Positions 29,147 through 41,100 of a DNA stretch of 64,000 bases are shown here, one piece after another (the stretch's first letter is position 1; each line of letters begins with the position of its first letter). The DNA lies in NCBI GenBank assembly GCA_963680875.1, contig OY804578.1:96997689-97061688 (forward strand). The letters run 5' to 3'. This DNA comes from Bathymodiolus brooksi (taxonomy: Eukaryota > Mollusca > Bivalvia > Mytilida > Modiolidae). Position numbers and translations under genes: made by a program. The notes below the pieces were generated by a model that was not told the origin of the DNA, ran no database searches, and saw only the letters and a program-made list of their open reading frames with translations.

Positions 29147-32100
29147 GTTAATATATGTCAGCATTACACAATTTAAGCATTACCATATTGGTGGTGTTGG
29201 TGGCCATCACGTTCAATAATATTTTTTCATAATCAGCATTGACCATCGAAAACGATGTTTGACCTTTCTTTTCACAATTTAATGTGCAATATTGTAGAAA
29301 TCAAATGAATGTGTCTGTCAGATATAATTAGATACTAGTACAATCTAATTAAAATTAGACGGTTGCTGTATTTTTTTTATTATGTTTTGTCTTAGACGAA
29401 ACACTAACATCTAACAAAATGCCGTTTGCGACCATGTGATGTACCTTTAATTTATATTTTAACGTCCAATCATACACAAGACAGTTAAATAAATTGACCC
29501 ATAGAACAAGAGCTTTGTATGTTTACACCGTTCTATAATGTAGGCTTATCGCTGATTGGCCATATACAACTAAAGATGTCTGTGAAGAATAAACAATAGA
29601 TTGATTTGGTTTGATTTTGGTGTTTTAACGCCACTTTCAACAATATTTCAGCTATATCATGGCGACCAGTTTTAGTGGTGGAGGAAGTCGGAGTACCCTG
29701 AGAGAACCACCGACCATGGGAAAGCAACTGGTAAATTTTATCACTTGTGGCTGCGAGTCGAGTGCACCCTTTTTTGTAATTTACAAAGCCGGGTGCGAAC
29801 CCACGCCGTATTGGTGTTAGATCCAACGACCTAACTCATTGAGCCACCTGGGTCCCCATAAACAATAGAAGAACTAATTTAACTCTAACTACTCTGTAAC
29901 TTTGAATTGTCAAATCTTTTTGGTTACGTCGAGGACAGGGTTGAGAATATAATATATTAAGAGTAATATATTTCTGAAACAATCACAATGAATATCTATT
30001 TTATTTGTATAAAAGTAAAACTCCCAGAGACTCAGCCAAGTAATATTGGTCCGATAGCAGGAGGTATTGGCAGTGTAGTAGTGGCAATAGTGTTGGTAGT
30101 AATCCTTGTCTTCTTTATCAGGTAAGATAGTAGTAGCACAACTACCCCCACCAGAGCCTCAGACAAGTAATATTGGTCCTATAGTAGGAGGTATTGGTGG
30201 TGTAGTAGTGCAATATGTGTTGATAATAATCCTTGTCATCTTTATCAGGTTAAATTGTAGGGTAGTTAATATACATGTATGTACACATAAATTTTCCTCC
30301 TCTCAGAATAATGTTAAAACTAAGGTTCTCCTGTCTCAGGCATATGTGCCCTTAGTGGATTTTTACTATCATGTACCCTTTGGTTTTCTGTTCCGAATAA
30401 ATTTCAAATTAGTTGGCTTTCAAATATTTTAGCTTTGAGCGTACCCGAAGAAGGTTATCGAAGACACGCGTCGAGCGGACTTAATTTGATATCTACGTTT
30501 TTATTCATGCATCCAAGATAGACTTTTATAGAGGTTCTAAAGTTAACCCACATACAATATAGATAAGTTGTGATTTAAAGATAGAGTTAAATGTAAGGCA
30601 TTTAATGTAGTTAAGCTCACATTACCAGAATTATAAAACGACTAACAATGTTTATCATTTCATCTGTAGAGAGGCACTATATACATAATCATGAATTATA
30701 TATAATATTGCCACATTTCATAGTAACGCTATGGCAATCAGTCAGTTACGTCGCACAAGCGTTCGTATGCTTTCAATACGAGCCGGACACAATTCAATCT
30801 GTGGTGGATCATCTTTACTGTGCAAGACGCATTTCAGTAATAAGCTTCATCGCGTACACTCACAGCCAACATTTTAGAAAGCCAGATGGCCTAAATCGAA
30901 TAGCCTGAGTGAGGAGAACCTTAGTTTTGCTATTCATTCCATTATGTAGGGACAGTAAATTTAAATATCAAATATATCTAGTAATCCATCTGATTATCCA
31001 ATCACTGACTACTGGACGGAAGATACCTTCGGGGACTAATAATCCACCAGCAGAGGTATCAACACAGTGATACTAATAATTAACATATAATTGATTGAGA
31101 TAATAATATTTATGACACCGGATACTCATAAAAATGTCAAATACCAGGTTTATCACACGGAAGATATTGTTTACATGTGACATACCTGTCATTCGTGCAA
31201 AAACAATGGTATTCGATCAAATTTCGCGTAATCCGAGGTCTCTGGATACCTCATGTAGAAACCACAATTGTCATTAAACCGTTGATATGTTGTATGACTA
31301 AAATGAACTGACATTCTAATTTTTAAAGCTTAGCTAAGCAAATTAGATCTACTACAGCAATGCACATATATTTGCACGTATGTGCGAAAATATTAAAAAG
31401 ATAAGTTTTTTATTTTATAACTTCGCATGATTTTTGACACACATACCACACATATATATTAATGTATATTGTTTGATTCCAGATATAGATCTGCCAATAT
31501 AAAAACAAAGTACCATGGAAGTGGACGCTTGACCCCTGAGGAAAACTCATATGTCGGTAAGTAAATGTAAGATATGTGCATAGCATTTGATGCAAAATAT
31601 AATATCAAAATCAATTGTTTTACTCCACTAAAACATGGAATGGGAAGAGGTGTTTGAACAAGAAAAACTCTCCTGTTTCAATGCACGAAGACTTGCACTG
31701 AAGGAAAAAAAAATTCTCAAGTATTTCGTGGTACATTTATATGAATTATAGCAATCCAGATAAAGCAGTCAAATGAAGTTTAAAGGTTGTACACAGTAGT
31801 ATTATAGTTTCTTTCATGTGTACAACCAATCCACTGCCATTCTTTTACTTACATTATGAAGTGTTTACAAACTTGCTATCGCTATGAATATAGCATAAAC
31901 ACTACTCACATTTGAAACATGTATTACTCACGACGCAGAAACACCACACCTTTGAAAAATTATCAAATGGGAGTAAAATAAAATAAAGCAATAGGAATAA
32001 CTTGTATTGCCAGCATATATATATTATAAATAACATGAATTTTATAAAGCAAATATCAATCATATATCACAACAAATCATTTGAAAATAACAATTCTTTT

Positions 32101-35100
32101 TTGGCAAAAAGTTTGCTAAGGCCGCCAATTTTTTTAAAATAATAATACTATATAGCAAAAAGTCCGCCTATTACAAAAATAAGTGTTTAAAACTGTGCTT
32201 TCAAAAATATTTATTAAAAGTGGTGGGAGGGTTCTTTTAACACCTCTATCATCAAACAGTTATCAAAAGTTAAAGTCAAAACTTTATTGTCAAATTAAAT
32301 AAGAATTTGTTACAATATAAATTAGCATATATATTTATCTAACCAATGAAAAAAATTACTCTTGATTGGTGAGTATTATTCTATCCAGATAAAGCTACCT
32401 TTATCTAGTTTAAACCAATCGAATAACTGAAGTGTGAAATTCACAATTTTCCTTCATTTACTAATTCAATAATTTTTGAGACAAAATTAACCCAATTATC
32501 AAATGGGCGTAAAATAAAATAAAGCAATAGGAAATAACTTGTATTACCAGCATATATATATATTTTATAAATAAAATTAATTTTATAAAGAAAATATCAA
32601 TCATATATCACAACAAATCATTTAAAAATAACAATTCTTTTTTGGCAAAAAGTTCGCCAAGCCGCTAAGGCCGCCAATTTTTTTTTAAATAATAATACTA
32701 TATAGCACCACAGTCCACTCACTATCACATATCTTTTTCCCTCTTGTCCGAAAGAACAAACCTCCTTCAAAAAAACACATACGGGTAATGGTAAGAAAAT
32801 CATAAATCCACTCAGAATGTATTTAGATCAGCGGAAAAGGTACATCTTCATATTCAGGATATCAGTTCCCTGAAAAGAGAAAAAAGATATATACAGTATA
32901 TAAAATGTTAGAAATACATTAATAATCAAACAACTCAACCTACAGAACAAAAGCTAAATTCCATCCATATTTAGATGCCTAATAATGTTTATTATTTTCT
33001 TGCGAAGCAAATCAGTTCCTGCATAATTCAAATGTAGCCCATCGCTTGGGGCAAATACAATCGGGTCAGGTGAATTTTTGTATAAAAAATGTTTTTATAA
33101 ATTACAAAATAGAAAATGCTTTCTCCTACATAATACTTTCAATTCTGCATTAACCTTGGTTATTGTTTTCTTTGTCTTATAATGATCTACTAAACGAGGT
33201 AGCAAAGATGTAAATACTAACTTTGCTAGACTTCTACTCTTTAATTTATGAATCAAATCTCCGTAATAAGACATTATTTTTTATATAGAATCTCCATTGG
33301 AAATATTATTAGTACCAATTTGAATTATAATAAAATCTACAGAACTAAGATTTACTCTCCCGGAAGAAACCAGCTGAGATAATCTACCAATGGTTGCACC
33401 AGGGAATGCTTGAGTAGTACAGCCATAAATACCATCAACATATTTAGGAATAGATGCCGATATGATTGTAGATCTTTTTTCCAAAAAAATTCCTGCAATG
33501 ATTAGAATTTAAAATTTTTCAAAATATGAGTTTTCATTCTGTTTGCCACAGAAATTTTATCTTCAAGACTAAATTTTAGATATTTCTTATAAGCATCACT
33601 GCACCAATCGCCATACAACTGAATCAATTTGGTTGGCACTTCAGCTGCAAAAACCCAACTAGAACCCCCCTCCCCCCTTCTAAAACAATGTGTAGAAAAT
33701 TCATCTGGATTTTCACCAATTAATTTGATCATTTTCTTTAAAATTGTCTGAAACTGTCTATATGTAACTGGAATAACTTTCCTATGTTTTTAAATAGAAT
33801 AAGCTGGTGCATCATTTACAGCTGGGACCAATTTAACCATATTCAAGTAAGCCTTCAACGGACATAGAGAAGATCCGGGTATCGCCACTATAGGAATTAT
33901 CAAATGTCTCACCAAATTGAACTGTGGATAATCAATATCCAGATATAAATGTAATAATTAAACTCCACTAACTGTTGTGTCACATGGATTATTCAAGTCT
34001 AACTTTGTTAGTATATAACAAAGTATCGTAGGAGTTATAGGCCGAGCTTGTTTAGAACAGTGTGGATTAAGCCTTGCTAAACCTTTCAGCACCAACTTCA
34101 GCTGAAACGACTCAAACTGTGGATAATCAATATCCAGATATAAATGTAATAATTAAACTCCACTAATATAATTTCTAATAGCATCCACAGTTTTAAAACT
34201 CCTACTTAAAAATTGTGCATACAGAGTTAAATTCTTATCTGTTGCGGGAATAGGTTCAAAATGAAAATAAATACAAAACATGAAATATGTTTCCCATTGT
34301 GTCTTTATATTCTTATTTGTGCTTTCAGCAAAGGCTTGCTGTGCAGAATTCTTGCACTGAAATTGTAGTCTATCCAACTCTGCAAAAACAAACTACCAAT
34401 TATTCAAAAATCTAAAGTGACACTTTTCTACTTTAATTTCTTCATATATATTTTTAGCTATTGACTGATTAAACATAACTGCATATTTTTCATGAGTCTG
34501 CCACCTGGAAAGAAAATCTGCCAGCCTATTTTCCCCACCAAAGATGTGTTTAGCTCTAATGTCAAAAAAAAACTGCTTCTATGTAGCAGAGTTCTCTCAA
34601 ACAATCTTGCATAAAGGCATCCTTTGATGAACCAGAATTTATAACTTTTACCGACGCTTCATTATCACAAAAAAATAAAATCTTTTTTCCTTGAAAGGTG
34701 TCATCCCAAATATGAACTGCTACTACAATGCTAAAAAGTTCAAGAGCATTGATATGTAATTTTAACTTAATAATGGACTCGGGGGGAAAATAGCATGAAC
34801 AAATTGATTACGTGAAATAGCTCCTAACCCTTTTAATCAGGCGTCACTAGAAAATATTTCATCTGGAGCCGACCAATTATCTAATGATATCATTGAAACA
34901 CCATTATACTGTAACAAAAATAATTGCCACCAATGTAAATATTTTGTAACCTCTGTTGGAATTGTTCTAAAATTTCTATGACCACTACCAACTATATTGG
35001 AAGGAAAAACAGAGCGTAACCAATTTAAAAGCCTGCTTACAAATAATCTACCTGGATGCACACAAGTAGCTACAAAATGAAGCTTTCCTAACAAAGATTG

Positions 35101-38100
35101 TAATTCATATAAAGAAGACTTCTTTTTCCTTAACCATGCTTCTACTAAAAGAGAAATCTCTCTAACCCTATCTGGAGTAACTTCTAATGTCATTTTTTCT
35201 GTGTCCACTGTAACCCCCAAAAATTCCATTCTAGTAGAAGGCTTTGCACTTTTTTCAACAGATTCTTCTAACCCACAAAGTTTTAATAAATTTTCTAAAG
35301 TATCAAAGGCATACCTGTTAACCTCTGGGAACTGCTAGGGGGAGATCTCCCCCCTACCAACTCTTTTAAGGGGGAGATTTTGTGCGTCGCCTTTAAGCGC
35401 ACAAAATTGTACCTTGTAGTTGCATACATGTGATAGAGTTGCTATGCTACAATTGGAGATTTGTAAATTTTTGGCTGGAGATTTGGTCTCATAACTGGAG
35501 ATTTTTTATGGACGTATTTGATGCATGTTTTTATTGTTAATTGATGTTTTCTTTTTGTTTGTTTCAGTATTGAACCAACTGCATCCCATTTCAATATATA
35601 TTGTTTACATTTCTGTCTTATTAGTAGTGTTTCATATGATGAATGAAGTATACAAACTATTTATAATTTATTCATAATCACTCATAATCATAAGGTTATA
35701 ACAAAGCAATAACAATGAAGACAGAATGCTCTGAACAATAAAGTCATAGAGCACTAAAATTAAAAAGTCACTTTGCTGCTGGTGCGTTGGGTGATAGCAT
35801 ACGTTTTGGCATTTTTGTGGTTTATCAATTCCATCCTGGAACTTAGTCCTTAAATAATACTTTGATCGGCTTTGGTCCCAAACAAGCCATAACAACTCAA
35901 TCCGAGATGAATTCATTGCACGTTTGATCGAAATAAGAAATTTTCCTCGGCATCAAAGGTTGTCCGACTCCTGTTTGCACAACCAGTGCCTGAAATGGAC
36001 GGTCGCCCAGTCGCCAAATGCGACTAATATCTTATTCGGGCGACCAAAAGCTGCTCCAAATTAGGTAGTCACTGGCCCAACAAAAAAGGTTTGGGCGATT
36101 GCCTAAAAGACCGTTAAAAATTGTTGTTTTACCGAAACTGGACATGTAGCTTCAACGGTAGATAACTCTTCTGTTCTAGTCGAAAACTGTTTGTTACGAG
36201 TACAGCGATTGGTCCAAATACATTTTTGTAGCCAATGAATACACAGCTAATGTAATTTACTGTTCTCCCCAATTATGTATTTTTATCGAGCCAATCAATA
36301 CACATTTCCTACACGTTTTCATGTAATACACAAGTATTCACTAAATATTAGAAAAGAAACGTGTTTTTTTTGTTTCTTTACGATTTAATTATTAAAATTG
36401 TTAAAAATCACGGACGAAGTGGAAAGTTGTGAACAATAAAGAGAATTCTGTCAACTTATAATGTTTGCAATCTGGTATCTTCCAAGGTTCGGAAATTTAT
36501 TCATTCAATCTGCTGCAAAATGTACATGTACGAATTTCATTTTACAGAAATTGGAAACTTTTTTGTGTCAATCCTTAGGTAATCATTGAAAAACTTTTCC
36601 CCATCAACGGAGAGAAAATCGTTGAAAGTAATGTCAAACTATGGAAACGATCTGGCCTGTCACTTCTTTTAAACTTTTCATAGTTCATGCTCAATGACAA
36701 TTGGGAGTGTTTTTCTTTTTTGGAACCAGAACTTTTGTTTACAAATTAAAAAATAACAGGAAAAGTTAACAGTTGTTTATATAACAGAAAATGACAGCAC
36801 CGTTTGTTATTTCAACAAAGTGAGATACTTGTTTGGAATGAATAACCAACTGACATTACCCCGAACTGAGAAGTTATTTTACTTTAAAAATCTCTTCTTC
36901 ATAGTGAATTGAAACGAGTGATGTCACTTTTACTCTGGGGAGTGCAAGAGCGGTCCTTGTAGTGGCATTAGTCTACTCTTTTCCGGATGTCTTAATTAAT
37001 GTGATCATGGCATTGATCTCCCCTTACACAAACCAGCCTTTTATTGTCCCCATCCGATGGACTAGCATCGTTTCTTAAGACCACCCTAGCCAATGGCGTC
37101 AAGGTTGTCAAAAAGGTTATAACAAGTAAATTCAGGTTTCATTTGATAGCAATATATGCATTGGGTTGTTTTCGCAATTTCAGCTGCACACTTGTACCTA
37201 CCAAGATTACCTTGAAGAGCCCCCACCCCCCAACCCTCGTGAGACTAGTGAAAGAATGAATTTTAATGTTTATTGATAAAAAAACAATTAATCTGAAAAC
37301 TGTTTATATATTGATATCTGATGTCTTTTTTTCATAAAAAAAATGTCACAAAATGACTCTAATTTTTAACTGGCCCAAAAAAAATTTTTCAAGCCAGCCA
37401 GGCACTGACAACGGTTTATAACTATTTTTAATTGCCGCTATCACACTTCTAATCATCTAAGCGTGTGCCACAAACCCACTTCCTTATCCCCAATTAACTG
37501 TCAATCAGTGGATAATTGTTGTATAATCATCAACACCTTAATTAATCTCCATGACCCAATTTACCTGTAAAGGTGTCAAACAGATCAATAACCGGATATC
37601 ATTTAAACACCTTTACCATTCGTATTTCTCGGCATTTTTCATCAGCGCGGGAGTTCCAAATGGGGAATTCCCAGAAATATTGATCGCAAAATGTAGGTCA
37701 AGATTTTATTGTACTTGATTTTTTTGTTGGGGGGAGATCGTGCGGGAGATTAATGTCTCCCGTGCATGAGACCCAGTCCATGCGAGAGATAAGGCTCTTA
37801 CGCGGGAGAGTCCCGCGAAAAGGGGGAGGGTTAACAGGTATGCAAAGGCATCCTGAACCTTTTCTCTAGTTTATGCTCCACCAAAATCATCTAAATAGTT
37901 TATTGCCATATATCCCATCTTATAATAAATAAAACAAACAGTGGTAGTAACCCTTTGACAAATTTGTGCACTGGATCTCAAGCCAATTGATAAAACTCTA
38001 TCTACAAACAAACTATTGTTCCAATTAAACCGCACTAAATGTAAGTCTCCAGGACAAATAGGAATTTGTCGGTAAGCCCTTTTTAAGTCTTTCTTAAATA

Positions 38101-41100
38101 TCAGATAATCAGGTCCCTTTTCCTTTATAATTCCCACTAAATCGTCTACTTTTGGGTATGATAACTCAAATCTTTTTACCCAGATAAAATTCTTTTGAAA
38201 TAAACTCATTAACTGATTGTCCTTCAGGGAAACTTAAATCTAAAATAACCCTTCTTTCTATTGAATCTTTTTTGTAACTGTGTTTAAAGGAGAAATTTTT
38301 AAACTACAATTAAAAGGATTTTTTTTCAAAAGGTCCAATTATGGCACCATATGAAGCCTCCTTATATAAATATTTCAACGCATCATCTTCAAATTCACGA
38401 GCCCCTTTGTGATTAACTATATCTTTGCTTTCTTCTAAAATGTTATTTTCAAAACCTAGAGGAGCACCAAACTCTAATAATTCACATATGATTCTGTCAT
38501 CATAATCTGACAAGTTTTTTCGAAAAAAATCAACAATAATTCCAGATTTAACTGGAATATGACATCCATCATAATTGTGATACCCAGACGATGCAACTTT
38601 ATTATATTTTTAAAGTCTAAATCTTCTAATTTCTCCTGTGCTCTTAAATAAATAGATTCCATCTTACTTTTACCTTTCCCCTGATCTTCAGTATATTCAA
38701 TAAACTTAACATTAACATCATTAATCAAATTATTTCTATTGTTTTTACAAAATTTTTGACATTTTTCTATAAAATGATCTCCCATTTTCTTTTGACAATT
38801 TTCTATCAAATTATTGTGTTTAGTACTAATAACCTCAATACCTGAACATCTAGGTGTAAATATCATAGCCTGAGGTTTTAACTCAGAATTAGTATGTAAA
38901 GACAGATCAGTATTACTGTTATCTAGTCAATTGTGTTGATGTGGACAATTATCTGAACACTGGGTGAAATACCTTTTTATTGTCGCACAAATATGCTGTA
39001 GAAACCTTTCAACTCCCTTGATTTTTCCATCATGAGACGAGGTATGTGAACATTTTTTTCTTTGAAAGTGAGAACAATAAAAAACAGTACTCTCTTCTTT
39101 CTTTGAGTTTTTCTTATATTCACTGAATTTATCTCCACTCTTTCTACCTTTAACATCATTTTTAACATATTTAATTAACAAAGGTGTTTCTACCTCGCCA
39201 AAGTCTTTTGACCAACCGCCAAACCATTTTCAATCTGCCTAATAATATGGGCATATAATTTTTTTAGTCCTTTCCATTCATACAATTCTGTAAAATAGGC
39301 AATTCTTTTTAACAATTTTGTTCTCCCAATTATTTCTACTTCACTTATCTTGGAGGGGGACATAATCTCCAATTCTCCAGCAACAAATAAGTTAAATTCT
39401 AAATCATCAAAATTATTTTTAGAACCAGTATACTCAAATTGAAGCTTTGATTGTGGCCATACCGTATTTAGGGTTGCATAATGCACAGGATTTTGTCCAG
39501 ATTCTTTATTTTGTAGGAAGGGTGCACATTATAAACAGGAACAATGTGCTTCACTCTTTCCCAGACCGGGAAAATTTATTAAAACTTTGTTGGTTAGAAG
39601 AATCTGTTGAAAAAAGTGTAAAGCCCTCTACTAGAATGGAATTTTTGGGGGTTACAGTGGACACAGAAAAAATGACATTAGAGGTTACTCCAGATAGGGT
39701 TAGAGAGATATCTCTTTTAGTAGAAGCATGGTTAAGGAAAAAGAAGTCTTCTTTATATGAATTACAATCTTTGTTAGGAAAGCTTCATTTTGTAGATAGT
39801 TGTGTGCGTCCAGGTAGATTATTTGTAAGCAGGCTTTTAAATTGGTTACGCTCTATTTTTCCTTCCAATATAGTTGGTAGTGGTCATAGAAATTTTAGAA
39901 CAATTCCAACAGAGGTTACAAAATATTTACATTGGTGGCAATTATTTTTGTTACAGTATAATGGTGTTTCAATGATATCATTAGATAATTGGTCGGCTCC
40001 AGATGAAATATTTTCTAGTGACGCCTGATTAAAAGGGTTAGGAGCTATTTTATGTAATCAATTTGTTCATGCTATTTTCCCCGAGTCCATTATTAAGTTA
40101 AAATTACATATCAATGCTCTTGAACTTTTTAGCATTGTAGTAGCAGTTCATATTTGGGATGACACCTTTCAAGGAAAAAAGATTTCATTTTTTTGTGATA
40201 ATGAAGCATCTGTAAAAGTTATAAATTCTGGTTCATCAAAGGATGCCTGTATGCAAAATTGTTTGAGAGAACTCTGCTACATGACATTAGAGCTAAACAC
40301 ATCTTGGATGAGGAAAATAGGTTGTCAGATTTTCTTTCCAGGTGGCAGACTCATAAAAAATATGCAGTTATGTTTAATCAGTCAATAGCTAAAAATATAT
40401 ATGAAGAAATTAAAGTAGAAAAGTGCCACTTTAGATTTTTGAATAATTGGTCGTTTTGTTTTTGCAGAGTTGGATAGACTACAATTTCAGTGCAGGAATT
40501 CTGCACAGCATGCCTTTGCTGAAAGCACAAATAAGAATATAAAGACACAATGGGAAACATATTTTATGTTTTGTATTTATTTTCATTTTGAACCTATTCC
40601 CGCAACAGATAAGAATTTAACTCTGCATGCACAATTTTTAAGTAGGAGTTTTAAAACTAGATGCTATTAGAAATTATATTAGTGGAGTTTAATTATTACA
40701 TTTATATCTGGATATTGATTATCCACAGTTTGAGTCGTTTCAGCTGAAGTTGGTGCTGAAAGGTTTAGCAAGGCTTAATCCACACTGTTCTAAACAAGCT
40801 CGGCCTATAACTCCTACGATACTTTGTTATATACTAACAAAGTTAGACTTGAATAATCCATGTGACACAACATTTTGGTGCTTATTTTTACATGTTTTTT
40901 TCCTTACGTTTAGGAAATCTAATTTAGTGCCAAATTTTGTGTCAAGTTTTAAACCGGAAAAACAGTTAAGTAGAAAAAATATTGTTTATGATAAAGAAAT
41001 TAATATTATATTGATTACAATAAAGTGGTCAAAAACTATTCAATTTGGTGAGAGACATTTGATAATTCCTATAGTAACGATACCCGAATCTTCTTTATGT

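Larger units (their letters stand above)
32495..39486 (-). mobile_element. DIRS-like tyrosine-recombinase retrotransposon, degenerate
   Basis: Read leftward the element shows gag (39486-38927), RT (38866 to 37871 and 35303 on), RNase H (to about 34590), tyrosine recombinase (34377-33502) and an SGNH-hydrolase-like domain (33490-32985). Use of a tyrosine recombinase in place of a DDE integrase is the hallmark of DIRS elements. The coding frames are broken by stops and shifts, by a 2533-bp DNA element at 35310-37842 and by a filler-repaired deletion in the recombinase. The gag start is cut at about 39490, where an inverted partial copy begins. Element borders are approximate. Confidence 0.85.

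Noticed and set aside
29533..29826. 97-codon minus-strand open frame
   Set aside because: It lies almost wholly within the SINE and encodes the tRNA-like head and central domain in translation; not a gene.
30122..30154. A 33-nt intron joining both transmembrane exons in one transcript
   Set aside because: It is too short for spliceosomal removal, phases 2 and 1 do not match, and reading through copy 1 gives a stop (gtaa).
39447..39570. Start of the 193-codon plus-strand frame as the N-terminus of the DIRS protein
   Set aside because: The first 40 or so codons come from the junction between the two inverted copies; homology to the RT begins only at about 39570.
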